A stretch of DNA of 64,000 bases from Actinoplanes sichuanensis. GTDB lineage: Bacteria > Actinomycetota > Actinomycetes > Mycobacteriales > Micromonosporaceae. The notes under the pieces were generated by a model that saw nothing but the letters and a program-made list of their open reading frames with translations, searched no databases and was not told the origin of the DNA. Shown here piece by piece: positions 1 through 8,723 of this stretch (positions are counted from its first letter, which is position 1; the number at the start of each line of letters is the position of its first letter). The stretch is from assembly GCF_033097365.1 (NCBI RefSeq), contig NZ_AP028461.1, forward strand, positions 8,866,001-8,930,000, written 5' to 3'. Made by a program: the position numbers and the translations under genes.

Positions 1-426
1 GCCGGCCAGCTTGGCCAGCAGCACCTCACGGGACTCGAGGTCAGCAAGCTTGTTGACCTCGTCCGCCGTGATGGCCTTGCCCTCGAAGACACCGCCCTTG
101 ATGACCAGAACGGGGTGGGCCTTGGCGAAGGCACGAAGGCCCTTGGCCGCCTCGACCACGTCACCGTTCACGAAGGCGAGCGCGGTAGGACCGGTGAACA
201 GCGCGTCGAGACCCTCGATACCCGCGTCGTTCGCAGCACGCTTCGCCAGCGTGTTCTTGGCGACGGCGTACTTGTTCTCGCCGCCCAGCGACCGCCGCAG
301 CTCAGTGAGCTGCTTCACGGTGAGGCCGCGGTATTCGGTCAACACGGTGGCCGCCGAGTCACGGAAGTGATCCGTGAGCTCTGCAACGGCCGAAGCCTTG
401 TCGGCCCGGACCGGCTTGTCCGCCAT
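1..426 (-). CDS. rplJ: 50S ribosomal protein L10, C-terminus beyond window
   Basis: L10 anchors the L7/L12 stalk on the large ribosomal subunit, where translation GTPases bind. The visible 142 codons begin [14 protein letters not shown] and include the typical L10 core ([31 protein letters not shown]). The gene runs off the left edge, so the L12-binding C-terminal helix is not seen. The ATG at 426 follows a strong GGAGGG Shine-Dalgarno sequence. An attenuator-bearing leader precedes it, as expected for autogenous control by L10-L12. The usual partner rplL would lie further left. Confidence 0.97.
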   Translation of the reverse strand, partial: MADKPVRADKASAVAELTDHFRDSAATVLTEYRGLTVKQLTELRRSLGGENKYAVAKNTLAKRAANDAGIEGLDALFTGPTALAFVNGDVVEAAKGLRAFAKAHPVLVIKGGVFEGKAITADEVNKLADLESREVLLAKLAG

Positions 427-473
427 GTCCCTCCTCTCTCAGTGCTTCAGCCACTGGTCGAGAGGGTCCGCAA

Positions 474-655
474 GAAAAAGCAAAACGCCCCGGCACAAGG
501 GCACGGGGCGGACTCGAACACACGCGCACGGGCGCGGCCGACGATCACGAACCGTTCTCCCCTGCACGGGTCGCCCGCTTTCAGCGGGACCTTCGGCCGC
601 GGCGTCCGTCGTGATGACGGTCGCTGCGGCGACCAGCGGTCTATGGGTGGAACTT
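474..655 (-). promoter_or_regulatory. L10 leader with intrinsic attenuator
   Basis: On the minus strand a 7-bp GC stem (CGCCCCG at 510-504 paired with CGGGGCG at 492-486) is followed by TTTTGCTTTTT, a textbook Rho-independent terminator placed about 50 bases before the rplJ start. The sequence upstream to about 655 (AGACCGCTGG, then a CCCGCTGAAAGCGGG hairpin) resembles the L10-binding leader of bacterial rplJL operons. The inferred role is that excess L10-L12 favours the terminator. The remaining 656-802 up to the ABC permease stop holds nothing I recognise apart from a probable rplJ promoter. Confidence 0.75.
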
Positions 656-802
656 CAAGACGAAAGAGTACGCGGACCCGCCGCCGAAAACCAAATCGAC
701 CCCGTCCCGCCCTTCCCGGAGGGTCGGCGCCGCCCGAAACGAGCAAGGAAGAGCCGACCGCGCGTCGTCGCGGAGAGGACGGGACGGGGTCAGGTGGGCC
801 GG

Positions 803-1501
803 TCAGGAACGGTCGCGGCGTAGGCGGGCGTAGCCGGTCAGGACTGCGGTGCACCACAGGGCCGCCCACAGGACCAGGATGGTCAGGTCCACCGCGGTCG
901 GGGCGACGCGGCCGCTCAGTGCCCGGGACGTCGCCATCACCGGCGGCGCCAGCCAGGGGGCGATCGAGCCGCTCAGGCCCAGCACGACCGTCAGGATCGA
1001 GCCGCTCACCAGGATCGCCACGCCCGGCAGGATCCGGCGGGTGACGGCCCGGCTGGCCAGGGCACCCAGCGCCACCGCGGCGACGACGGCCAGGACATGC
1101 GCCAGGACGCCGAGGAGTACGCCCACGGGCAGACTCGGCTCCAGCGAGCCCGGCTCGGGGCCCCGGATGGCGCGGAACGGCAGCGGCGCCAGCATCCCCA
1201 GCACGCACACCCCGACGCAGAGGACCGCGGCGGCGAGCAGGCCGGCGGTGGCCTCCCGGACCGGACCGACGGCCAGGCGGGCCAGTCGACGCTGAGCGTC
1301 CGGCTCGGTGTCCAGCACCAGCTTGGTGAGCCAGGCCAGGATCGGGAAGAGGCAGGCCGCGGAGTAGCTGTAGGCGGCCGAGGCCGACGAGGGGCCGCCG
1401 CTGTACAGGATGAACAGGACGGCCAGCACGGCGATCAGGGGTGCGGTGGCCCGGCCGCCGTGCACGAACCCGTTCAGCCGCATTCGGGTAAGCGCGATCA
1501 C
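803..1501 (-). CDS. ABC transporter membrane protein
   Basis: A 232-residue protein with about six hydrophobic segments from residue 20 onward and a basic C-terminus (GYARLRRDRS); no family-specific motif is recognisable. The GTG start at 1501 overlaps the TGA of the ATP-binding gene (GTGA), so the two are translationally coupled and probably form one exporter in the cytoplasmic membrane. A GTG one codon upstream is an alternative start. The substrate cannot be read from the sequence. The pair sits between rplA and rplJ, where most bacteria have no gene and mycobacteria carry unrelated insertions. Confidence 0.8.
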   Translation of the reverse strand: MIALTRMRLNGFVHGGRATAPLIAVLAVLFILYSGGPSSASAAYSYSAACLFPILAWLTKLVLDTEPDAQRRLARLAVGPVREATAGLLAAAVLCVGVCVLGMLAPLPFRAIRGPEPGSLEPSLPVGVLLGVLAHVLAVVAAVALGALASRAVTRRILPGVAILVSGSILTVVLGLSGSIAPWLAPPVMATSRALSGRVAPTAVDLTILVLWAALWCTAVLTGYARLRRDRS

Positions 1502-2280
1502 CACTGCTCCCCCGTCCGCTCCGACACCGTTGTGGGGTGCTCCGGCCGTACCGCTGCCGAATGGAACTCCCGGACCCGCAGGACACGGTGACCGGCCGCA
1601 CGAAGCCGGTCCACCGCGGTGGTCGCGTCCTGTCGCGGCACCGCGACCTCGATCACCACCTCGTCGGTCTCCGCCGGCGTCGCGTCGATCTGAAGGGCGC
1701 CGTCGGCGACCGTCCAGTGCAGCGCGCCGGGCAGGTTGGCGATCTCCCCGCGGTGATCGCTGACCAGCACCGTTCCGCCCACGGCGGTGACCTCGGCGAC
1801 GATCTGCGGGATCAACTCTCGGGACGGGGCGTCCAGGCCCTCCCAGGGTTCGTCCAGGACCAGCAGACCCGGCGGGGTGAGCAGCGCCTGGGCGAGGCCG
1901 ACCTTCTGCGCGGTGCCCTTGGACAGCTCGGCGAGCGGGGTGTCGGCGTGCGCGGTGAGCCCCAGACGGTCGATCCAGGGGTCGGCGGTGGTCGGTGGCA
2001 GGCCCCGGACCTCGGCCATCGCGCTCAGATAGCCGAACGTGGTGAACGGCTGGGCGGCCGGGAAACGCTCCGGGACCCAGCCGACGACAGCCGGCCGGTC
2101 GCGGACCGCGCCGCGGGTCGGGCGCAGCACACCGGCGGCCAGCTGGAGCAACGTGGACTTGCCGGCCCCGTTGCGGCCGAGGACCACGATCGTCCGGCCC
2201 GGTTCGATGGTGGCGTCGACCTCGTGCAGTGTCCACGGGGCGCGGCGGGCGTACCGGAACCAGACATCGTCGAAACGCAC
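1498..2280 (-). CDS. ABC transporter ATP-binding protein
   Basis: The nucleotide-binding subunit (260 aa) partners the membrane protein encoded immediately downstream. Walker A is GRNGAGKST near residue 36, the signature loop is LSKGTAQKVGLA, Walker B is GLLVLDEPWEGLD and the H-loop is LVSDHRGE. The signature is LSKGT rather than LSGGQ, a variant common in CcmA/drug-exporter type ATPases of small two-gene systems. The start is GTG at 2280. A C-terminal extension of about 60 residues after the H-loop has no identifiable domain. Confidence 0.9.
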   Translation of the reverse strand: MRFDDVWFRYARRAPWTLHEVDATIEPGRTIVVLGRNGAGKSTLLQLAAGVLRPTRGAVRDRPAVVGWVPERFPAAQPFTTFGYLSAMAEVRGLPPTTADPWIDRLGLTAHADTPLAELSKGTAQKVGLAQALLTPPGLLVLDEPWEGLDAPSRELIPQIVAEVTAVGGTVLVSDHRGEIANLPGALHWTVADGALQIDATPAETDEVVIEVAVPRQDATTAVDRLRAAGHRVLRVREFHSAAVRPEHPTTVSERTGEQW

Positions 2281-2376
2281 GGCCGACAGCCTGCCACAGA
2301 CCGTGCCCCGAACGCAGGCCGGAAATGCGTCGAGCCCCCGGAGAGGTCCCCCGGGGGCTCGACGTGAAGCGGTATG

Positions 2377-3093
2377 TCAGGCGTTGGTCTCGCCGTGCAG
2401 GTTCTTCTGCACGTTCGGGTCGACCTGGACGCCGGGGCCCATCGTGGTGGCGATGGTGACCTTCTTCAGGTACTTGCCCTTGGCCGCCGACGGCTTCGAC
2501 CGCAGGACCTCGTCGAGGACCGCGGCGTAGTTGTCGATCAGCTGCTCCGGCGAGAAGGACGCCTTGCCGATGATCAGGTGCAGGTTCGAGTGCTTGTCCA
2601 CCCGGAAGGTGATCTTGCCGCCCTTGATCTCGTTGACGGCCTTGGTCACGTCGACGGTGACGGTGCCGGTCTTCGGGTTCGGCATGAGGCCACGCGGGCC
2701 GAGGATCCGGGCGATCCGGCCGATCTTGGCCATCTGGTCCGGCGTCGCGATCGCGGCGTCGAAGTCCAGCCAGCCACCCTGGATCCGGGCCACGAGCTCG
2801 TCGGTCCCGACCTCGTCGGCGCCGGCCGCGACGGCCTCCTCGGCCTTCGCGCCCTGGGCGAACACGATGACGCGGGCGGTCTTACCGGTGCCGTGCGGCA
2901 GGTTGACGGTGCCGCGGACCATCTGGTCGGCCTTACGCGGGTCGACACCGAGGCGCATCGCGACCTCGACGGTGGCGTCGAACTTGCTCGGGCTGGTCTC
3001 CTTGGCGAGAGTGATCGCGTCCTTCGGCTCGTAGAGCTTGTTGGCGTCGATCTTCTCCTGGGCGGCGCGGTACGCCTTGCTGCGCTGTGCCAT
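2377..3093 (-). CDS. rplA: 50S ribosomal protein L1
   Basis: L1 forms the mobile L1 stalk at the ribosomal E site and represses its own operon by binding mRNA. The 238 residues match the family along their length, including [35 protein letters not shown] and the [14 protein letters not shown] signature. The ATG at 3093 has an AGGAG site nine bases upstream. It lies 77 bp after nusG with no room for rplK, which is unusual. Two hairpins occupy that gap. Confidence 0.98.
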   Translation of the reverse strand: MAQRSKAYRAAQEKIDANKLYEPKDAITLAKETSPSKFDATVEVAMRLGVDPRKADQMVRGTVNLPHGTGKTARVIVFAQGAKAEEAVAAGADEVGTDELVARIQGGWLDFDAAIATPDQMAKIGRIARILGPRGLMPNPKTGTVTVDVTKAVNEIKGGKITFRVDKHSNLHLIIGKASFSPEQLIDNYAAVLDEVLRSKPSAAKGKYLKKVTIATTMGPGVQVDPNVQKNLHGETNA

Positions 3094-3119
3094 GACTACT
3101 TACTCCTGTGGTTGATGGC

Positions 3120-3171
3120 GGGGCCCCACGACGGAGGCCCCTCCCACTGATATCGCCGGGGATCCGGCGAT
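3120..3171 (-). promoter_or_regulatory. paired hairpins between nusG and rplA
   Basis: Two perfect inverted repeats lie in the gap: ATCGCCGG/CCGGCGAT (3152-3159 and 3164-3171, loop of 4), which starts inside the nusG stop codon, and GGGGCC/GGCCCC (3120-3125 and 3136-3141). Neither is followed by a T-run, so they are more likely mRNA-processing or L1-binding structures than terminators. They occupy the place where rplK would normally be. Confidence 0.5.
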
Positions 3172-3875
3172 CAGATCTTGGTGACCTGGTTGAAGTTCAG
3201 CTCGACCGGGGTCTCCCGGCCGAAGATCGACACCAGGACCTTGAGCTTCTGCTGGTCGGCGTTGATCTCGCTGATCGAGGCCGGCAGCGAAGCGAACGCG
3301 CCGTCGGTGACGGTGACCGAGTCACCCACCTCGAAGTCGAGCACCTTGACCTCGGGCTTCGCCTTCTTCTCCTCGGCCTGGACAGCCGGTGCCAGCCACT
3401 TCAGCACCTCGTCGAGCGAGAGCGGCGCCGGCCGGTCGACCCGGTCGGTGGCGCCCACGAAGCCGGTCACGCCGGGGGTGTTGCGCACGCAGGAGTACGA
3501 CTCCGGCGTCAGGTCCATCCGGACCAGGATGTAGCCGGGGAAGACCTTGGCCTGCACCTGGTTACGCTTGCCGTTCTTGACCTCGACCTCTTCGCGAGTC
3601 GGCACCTCGACCTGGAAGATGAAGTCCTCCATGTCGAGGCTCGTGATCCGGGTCTCGAGGTTGGTCTTGACCTTGTTCTCGTAACCGGCGTAGGAGTGCA
3701 CCACGTACCAGTCGCCGGGCGCATACCGCAGCTTCTGCCGCAGCTCCTTGACCGGGTCGTAGTCCTCGTCGACCTCGGGCGCCTGGGCCACGGCCGACTC
3801 GTCGGCCGTCTCAACCGACTCGTCGATGTCCAGCGACGACTGCTCGTCAGTGGTCTCGTCGTCGTACTCAGGCAC
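3171..3875 (-). CDS. nusG: transcription termination/antitermination factor NusG
   Basis: NusG binds RNA polymerase and couples it to Rho or to ribosomes. The 234 residues comprise an acidic N-terminal extension of about 50 residues typical of actinobacteria, the NGN domain ([17 protein letters not shown] ... [11 protein letters not shown]) and a C-terminal KOW domain ([20 protein letters not shown] ... [17 protein letters not shown]). Translation starts at GTG 3875, preceded by GGAAG. It follows secE by 57 bp in the conserved secE-nusG order. Confidence 0.97.
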   Translation of the reverse strand: MPEYDDETTDEQSSLDIDESVETADESAVAQAPEVDEDYDPVKELRQKLRYAPGDWYVVHSYAGYENKVKTNLETRITSLDMEDFIFQVEVPTREEVEVKNGKRNQVQAKVFPGYILVRMDLTPESYSCVRNTPGVTGFVGATDRVDRPAPLSLDEVLKWLAPAVQAEEKKAKPEVKVLDFEVGDSVTVTDGAFASLPASISEINADQQKLKVLVSIFGRETPVELNFNQVTKI

Positions 3876-3932
3876 GCTCGCTCACTTCCAAATAAGTCTC
3901 TACGGTTCGGGGCCGGGCTCCGGTGTCGCGGA

Positions 3933-4295
3933 TCAGCCCAGCGCCCAGAGGATCGCCTTACCGAACCCGTAGTCCAGACCGGCCACCAGGGCGGTCATGA
4001 TCACCACGAAGACGATCACCACGCCGGTGTAGGTCAGAAGCTCCTTGCGAGTCGGCCAGATGACCTTGCGGAGCTCGCTCGTGACCTCGCGGAAGAAACC
4101 ACCGATCCGACCGAACGGGCCACGGCCGGACTTCTTGGCCTTGGGGCTGTCGTCCTTCGTGCGCTCGGCAACGGCAGTACCGCCGGCGCCACTGGTCACC
4201 AGCGCGTCGTCATCCGGCACGTCACCGTCGACGGCGTCGGCGAAAACCTCGTCGTCGCCGGGGACGTCGTCACCGGGGCGGTCCTTCTCGGCCAC
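3933..4295 (-). CDS. secE: preprotein translocase subunit SecE
   Basis: SecE clamps SecY in the Sec translocon. The 120 residues begin with an acidic, probably disordered extension of about 55, then carry the amphipathic helix and single membrane span of the family (FFREVTSELRKVIWPTRKELLTYTGVVIVFVV). The start is GTG at 4295. Its position directly before nusG and after tRNA-Trp is the conserved actinobacterial arrangement. Confidence 0.96.
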   Translation of the reverse strand: MAEKDRPGDDVPGDDEVFADAVDGDVPDDDALVTSGAGGTAVAERTKDDSPKAKKSGRGPFGRIGGFFREVTSELRKVIWPTRKELLTYTGVVIVFVVIMTALVAGLDYGFGKAILWALG

Positions 4296-4402
4296 TTCGC
4301 CCTACTTCCGTCGTCGGTGGTTCTGGATGGTCCTGTCAGAACCCGACCGGACGCGGAAGCAGTGCGGACCGCGCACCGGGCGGGCACGTCAGGAGGATTG
4401 CG

Positions 4403-4475
<73 letters not shown>

Positions 4476-4556
4476 TTGCGGAACCTGTCGTCTCACGACT
4501 TCAGAGCCCCACGGCGCACCAGTGTACGGGTACGCCCGCTGTTATCCCAACCCGGG

Positions 4557-4952
4557 CTACCGCTTCCTGATGAGCGCCTGTGCCATGGACAGTACCTTGT
4601 CCCCGTTGCACGTCGCAGTCAGGCTCAGCCGAGTGTGTCCCTCGTCGGTGACCTCCTTCACCGAAGCGGAGACGACGACCTCGGTCCCCTCGTCGGTGTC
4701 GGGCACCGGAACGGGTCGGCTGAAACGCACGCTGAACTCGACGACCGCGTCCGCGGCACCGGCCCAGGTGGTCACCGCACGGCCGACCAGAGCCATCGTG
4801 AACATGCCGTGCGCGATGACCCCGGGCAGTCCCACTCCGGTGGCGATGCGGTCACTCCAGTGGATGGTGTTGAAGTCGCCCGAGGCGCCCGCGTAGCGGA
4901 TCAGATCGGCCCGAGTGATCCGGAAGGTCTGCGGCTCCAGCTCTGCGCTCAT
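4557..4952 (-). CDS. hadB: MaoC-family (3R)-hydroxyacyl-ACP dehydratase subunit, HadB-like
   Basis: A 131-residue single hotdog-fold hydratase with the catalytic signature DFNTIHWSDRIATGVGLPGVIAHGMF, containing the Asp and His of R-specific hydratase 2 enzymes. It is predicted to work as a heterodimer with the HadA-like protein, dehydrating 3-hydroxyacyl chains in type II fatty acid elongation. Its ATG shares a base with the upstream TGA (TGATG), which means tight coupling. The position beside rpmG, tRNA-Trp and secE matches mycobacterial hadABC, but no hadC follows. Confidence 0.88.
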   Translation of the reverse strand: MSAELEPQTFRITRADLIRYAGASGDFNTIHWSDRIATGVGLPGVIAHGMFTMALVGRAVTTWAGAADAVVEFSVRFSRPVPVPDTDEGTEVVVSASVKEVTDEGHTRLSLTATCNGDKVLSMAQALIRKR

Positions 4953-5398
4953 CAGTCTTCTCCCCGCACCACGAGTTTCGACCAGACGGTCACGACCGGT
5001 TCGCCGGCCTCGGTTGTCACGTCGGTGCGGGTGGTGAGGAACTCGTGCCCACCCCGGCTGAGGATCTCCTCGACCGTGTTGACGCAGACCAGGGCGTCAC
5101 CGGCGACGACCGGACGGGTGTACAGGAAACGCTGGTCGCCGTGGACGACCCGGCTGTAGTCGACGCCGAGCGCGGGGTCGGCGACGACCTCACGGCTGGC
5201 CGGCATCGTGATCGCGACCGGGAAGGTGGGCGGGGCCACCACATCGGCGTAGCCGAGCGCACGGGCCGCCTCGGGATCGTGATACTCCGCGTCGGTGGCG
5301 CCGATCGCGCGGGCGAACTCGCGAATCTTCTCGCGGCCGACCAGGTAGGGCTCGGTGGGCGGCCAGCTGCGGCCCACGAAGGATTGGTCCAGAGGCAT
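4952..5398 (-). CDS. hadA: MaoC-like N-terminal (FAS1-type) dehydratase subunit, HadA-like
   Basis: About 148 residues with the hotdog N-terminal dehydratase pattern (EKIREFARAIGATDAEYHDPEAARALGYADVVAPPTFPV ... VVHGDQRFLYTRPVVAGD). It is the structural partner of the HadB-like subunit; the active-site Asp and His lie on HadB. I chose the ATG at 5398, nine bases after AGGTAG; an in-frame GTG at 5404 is the alternative. An AT-rich promoter region separates it from rpmG, so hadAB probably has its own transcript. Confidence 0.85.
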   Translation of the reverse strand: MPLDQSFVGRSWPPTEPYLVGREKIREFARAIGATDAEYHDPEAARALGYADVVAPPTFPVAITMPASREVVADPALGVDYSRVVHGDQRFLYTRPVVAGDALVCVNTVEEILSRGGHEFLTTRTDVTTEAGEPVVTVWSKLVVRGED

Positions 5399-5434
5399 GT
5401 CCACAAACTACCTGTCAGAGACCGCGAAGATATA

Positions 5435-5447
5435 GCACTACCAGTGC
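5435..5447. promoter_or_regulatory. inverted repeat in AT-rich hadAB promoter region
   Basis: GCACT-ACC-AGTGC lies in a short AT-rich island (5429-5457), flanked by GATAT on the left and ATATC on the right, so the dyad extends with gaps. It is about 37-50 bp upstream of the hadA start, a suitable place for a regulator. No particular regulator is recognisable. Confidence 0.35.
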
Positions 5448-5475
5448 AAAAATATCTCACAGGCTGCACAAACAG

Positions 5476-5511
5476 CACCGCGCCGCCCGGACGAATCCGG
5501 ACGGCGCGGTG
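5476..5511 (-). terminator. hairpin downstream of rpmG
   Basis: A 10-bp perfect stem (CACCGCGCCG 5476-5485 with CGGCGCGGTG 5502-5511) has a small inner dyad and lies 21 bp after the rpmG stop. On the minus strand only a weak TGTTTG follows. It probably ends the rpmG transcript and isolates hadAB. Confidence 0.6.
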
Positions 5512-5532
5512 TTGAGGATCTTGGCGGTACGC

Positions 5533-5700
5533 TCAGCGCGTCTCGCGGTGCAGGGTGTGCTTCCCGTCGCGGGGGCAGAACTTCTTCAGCTCCACGCGGT
5601 CCGGGTCGTTACGCCGGTTCTTCTTGGTGATGTAGTTCCGGTCCTTGCACTCCGTGCACGCCAGGGTGATCTTCGGACGGACGTCGGTCGCCTTGGCCAC
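5533..5700 (-). CDS. rpmG: 50S ribosomal protein L33
   Basis: A 55-residue large-subunit protein, the zinc-ribbon-type L33 of actinobacteria ([31 protein letters not shown]). The GTG at 5700 is preceded by GGAAGG about ten bases upstream; the longer reading frame upstream lacks family similarity. The first zinc knuckle CTEC is intact, but the second reads CPRDG, so the fourth Cys is replaced by Asp. tRNA-Met and tRNA-Thr lie just upstream. Confidence 0.95.
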   Translation of the reverse strand: MAKATDVRPKITLACTECKDRNYITKKNRRNDPDRVELKKFCPRDGKHTLHRETR

Positions 5701-5808
5701 GGCGGGGTGCCTTCCTGCTAACGGTTTACTTACTGACGACGAACCAGCGTAGACGCTCGGTCCGCCGCTTCGCAAAGTGGTGCCCCAGGTTGGGGTTCCA
5801 CAGGAAAG

Positions 5809-5881
5809 TAGCGGTGGCCGGACTTGAACCGGCGACACAGCGATTATGAGCCGCTTGCTCTGCCATCTGAGCTACACCGCC
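5809..5881 (-). tRNA. tRNA-Met (anticodon CAT)
   Basis: A 73-nt cloverleaf: GGCGGTG (5881-5875) pairs with CACCGCT (5816-5810), with a G-U closing pair and discriminator A at 5809. The anticodon loop CTCATAA gives CAT. The D-stem starts GCTC and the T-arm is GCCGGTTCAAGTCCGGC. The weak first pair can be an initiator feature, but this gene lacks the three G-C pairs of an initiator anticodon stem, so elongator Met is likely. Confidence 0.93.
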
Positions 5882-5931
5882 GAGCCAGGCTCACATGTCC
5901 AGCGCCAGGCAAGGCGGAACGAACCCGGTAG

Positions 5932-6004
5932 AGCCCCCTTACGGAATCGAACCGTAGACCTTCTCCTTACCATGGAGACGCTCTGCCGACTGAGCTAAGG
6001 GGGC
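5932..6004 (-). tRNA. tRNA-Thr (anticodon GGT)
   Basis: A 73-nt cloverleaf: the acceptor GCCCCCT (6004-5998) pairs perfectly with AGGGGGC (5939-5933), with discriminator T at 5932. The anticodon stem is TCTCC/GGAGA and the loop ATGGTAA gives GGT. It is the first gene of the Thr-Met-rpmG tRNA/ribosomal group. Confidence 0.95.
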
Positions 6005-6117
6005 TTGCCGCGTGCGATCAACCGCTTGATTGCGATCTCTCGCTTGCTGCAGGAGTAAGACTACACGGCCCTGGAGCGGGGGTGAAATCAGTACCCCCCT
6101 TCCCCTGAAATACCTGG

Positions 6118-8667
6118 TCAGATCACCGCTCGTAGCCTTCTGACCTCACCGGTCGGAGTGGACTCCGGCTCGGTCTGAGCGTTCAGCCAGGCCTCCAGCC
6201 GCTCGAACGGAAGCGGCCGGCTGAACAGGTAACCCTGGCCGATCTCGCAGCCCATCTCCTCCAGCAGCTCCAGGGTGAGCTCGCTCTCCACGCCCTCGGC
6301 CACCACGGTGAGACCGAACTCGCGGGAGAGCCCGATCACCGCCCGGACGATCGCCAGGTCACCGGAGTCGGTCGCCATCCCCTGCACGAAGCTGTCGTCG
6401 ATCTTCACCTCGTGCACCGGCCACTGCCGCAGATAGGCCAGCGAGGAGGCGCCGGTGCCGAAGTCGTCGACACTCAGTCGGACACCCAGGTCACGTAGCC
6501 GGTAGAGGGACGGCAGGACCCGCTCGATGTCGCTGAGCATGCCCGGCTCGGAGATCTCGAAAGTGACCAGCCCCGGATCCACCCGATGCTCCTCCAGCAG
6601 CTCCCGGACCAGCTCGGGGAAGCGGGAGTCCAGCAGGATCCGGGCCGACAGGTTCACCGCTATCGCGAACGGCCGCTCCGCGTCGGCCCACGCCCGGCAT
6701 CTGCGTAAACCGGCCACCAGCACCGACTCGGTGAGCCGGGCCAGCTGACCGGTGTGCTCGGCCACCGCCACGAAGTCCTCCGGGGCGACCTCACCGTGCG
6801 CCGGATGCACCCAGCGGGCCAGACACTCGACACCCACCACGTGCCGGTCGGCGAGTGTCACCTTCGGCTGGAAGTAGACCTCCAGCTGGTCGTTGTCGAG
6901 AGCCCGGCGCAGGTCGGCGGCGATCCCCAGTCGACGGACGGCACGGGACTCCAGCGCCGGGTGGAAGGGCTGCACACCGTACGGCAGGACCTTGGCGGCG
7001 TTGGCGGCCAACTCGGCCCGCTGCAGCAGCGACTCCGGATCACTGCCGTGGTCGGGGTAAACCGAGACGCCCACCGCGGTGTTCACATCCAGGGTCAGCG
7101 AGCCGACGGCCATCGGGCCGCGCAGCCGCTCGCGCATCCGGGTGGCGATCTCGATCGTCGCGTCGATGCTCGGCGCCCGCAGCGTGACCACGAACTCGTC
7201 ACCGCCGATCCGGCCGACCAGCGCGCCCGGGTCGGCTATGCCGCGGATCCGGTCGGCCGTCTCGACCAGCAGCTTGTCGCCCGCCGCGTGACCCATCGAC
7301 TCGTTCACGTTCCGCTGGCCGTCGACGTCGAACAGCATGATCGCGACGACCTCGTCCTCGGCCCGAACCGTGATCGCCTCGGCGAGCGCGTCGATCACCC
7401 GACGGCGGTTCGGCAGGCCGGTCAGCCGATCGTGGTACGCGTCGTAGCGCAGCCGGTCGACCAGCCGCGAGTTCTCCACCGCGACCGCGGCGTGCGCGGC
7501 GATCGTCTCCAGCACCTGCACGTCGGTCTCGCGGAAGGTACGGGTGTCGCCGATCCGGTTCACCGCCTCGAGAGTCCCGATGATCGCCTGCCCGGATCGC
7601 AGCGGGATCACGATGACGTCCTTGACCTTCGCCGCCTGCAGTCGAGGCCGTAGATCCGCGGCGCCGGGGAAACGGGCGCCGACACCGAGCGCGGTCTTCG
7701 CCTGGACGGCGCGCTGGCGGATCTCGTCCGGCGTGGGCGCGATGTCCAGCAACCCCGCGTGCTCGACCCGGGCGGTGAGCATGACCTCGGGATGCCGACC
7801 CTGTGGAGCCAACCAGAGCGTCGCGTACTCGGACTGCATGAGCGACCGGACCCGGCCGAGCAACACGTCCGGAAGGCCGCTCTGGGCGCTCTGATCACGC
7901 ACGGCCTGAGTGAGCTCGTAGACGTCGGCAAGGGTGGTGTGGCGCCGGAAGAACTCGGCATACGACCTGAGGATCATCACCAGGGCGGCGACCAGGATGG
8001 CCAGCAGCACCGCGGACCACGGATTGGCCTTCAACGCCACCAGGAACACCAGGCCGACCACGACGTTGATGCCGGTCACGGTCATCGCGGACAACCCGGC
8101 GCGGAGGGCGTCACGGCCGGTGCGGAGGCCTTGGACCAGACAGAACACGCCGACGAGGCTGAAGAGTTCGACCAGCGCGGACAGGATGACCGCCCCGGCC
8201 AGGATCGCCCACGCGGAGGGGTCCGCCCGGGCGTGGTCGATGTCCGGCATGGCCAGAATCAGGAGCAACCCCGCCGACGTGCCGGCAGCCGACTTCGCCA
8301 CATTGAAGGAGAGCTTGGTGACCGGGACGCGGGATCGGAGCTGATGCGCCAGCATCGCACCGCTGACCACCAGGATCACCATCGGCGGCGGCAGGAAGAA
8401 GAACGCGAGGACCAGAGGTACGTCGGTCACCGAGACGACGAACGTGGTCCGCCAGATGACGATGTTGAAGACGTCACGGTAGGAAACGTGATACGCGATG
8501 AAGAAAGGTATGGCGAGGAGCCAGGACCGGGACCAGTCCCAGTCTGGGTCAGCGAACGAATCGATCCAGAAGCTGCTGAAGCAGACGACGGCGAATACGG
8601 CCAGCGGGTAAGTGATGAGCCAAGCCCGCTGTGCACCACCTCGCGGAGCCGGGGGACGCTTGACCAT
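6118..8667 (-). CDS. membrane-bound GAF-GGDEF-EAL cyclic-di-GMP enzyme
   Basis: An 849-residue signalling protein. The N-terminal ~250 residues form about eight membrane spans; a GAF domain follows (~255-400), then GGDEF (~410-570) and EAL (~590-835). The GGDEF signature is intact (GRIGGDEF, ~487), so diguanylate cyclase activity is possible. The EAL domain keeps ECLARW (~614) and DDFGTG (~735), so phosphodiesterase activity is possible too. Which activity dominates cannot be told. The ATG at 8667 follows GGGAGAGG by seven bases. A 46-residue membrane peptide gene lies 56 bp upstream and is probably cotranscribed. Confidence 0.93.
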   Translation of the reverse strand: MVKRPPAPRGGAQRAWLITYPLAVFAVVCFSSFWIDSFADPDWDWSRSWLLAIPFFIAYHVSYRDVFNIVIWRTTFVVSVTDVPLVLAFFFLPPPMVILVVSGAMLAHQLRSRVPVTKLSFNVAKSAAGTSAGLLLILAMPDIDHARADPSAWAILAGAVILSALVELFSLVGVFCLVQGLRTGRDALRAGLSAMTVTGINVVVGLVFLVALKANPWSAVLLAILVAALVMILRSYAEFFRRHTTLADVYELTQAVRDQSAQSGLPDVLLGRVRSLMQSEYATLWLAPQGRHPEVMLTARVEHAGLLDIAPTPDEIRQRAVQAKTALGVGARFPGAADLRPRLQAAKVKDVIVIPLRSGQAIIGTLEAVNRIGDTRTFRETDVQVLETIAAHAAVAVENSRLVDRLRYDAYHDRLTGLPNRRRVIDALAEAITVRAEDEVVAIMLFDVDGQRNVNESMGHAAGDKLLVETADRIRGIADPGALVGRIGGDEFVVTLRAPSIDATIEIATRMRERLRGPMAVGSLTLDVNTAVGVSVYPDHGSDPESLLQRAELAANAAKVLPYGVQPFHPALESRAVRRLGIAADLRRALDNDQLEVYFQPKVTLADRHVVGVECLARWVHPAHGEVAPEDFVAVAEHTGQLARLTESVLVAGLRRCRAWADAERPFAIAVNLSARILLDSRFPELVRELLEEHRVDPGLVTFEISEPGMLSDIERVLPSLYRLRDLGVRLSVDDFGTGASSLAYLRQWPVHEVKIDDSFVQGMATDSGDLAIVRAVIGLSREFGLTVVAEGVESELTLELLEEMGCEIGQGYLFSRPLPFERLEAWLNAQTEPESTPTGEVRRLRAVI

Positions 8668-8723
8668 TGAGAACCTCTCCCGCCGGCTCAGTCCGCCCGG
8701 GTCTGTAGACGTCGGCTAAGACC

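Noticed and set aside
5701-5838. N-terminal extension of L33
   Set aside because: The open frame continues upstream and overlaps the end of tRNA-Met, but it lacks family similarity; GTG 5700 has the ribosome-binding site.
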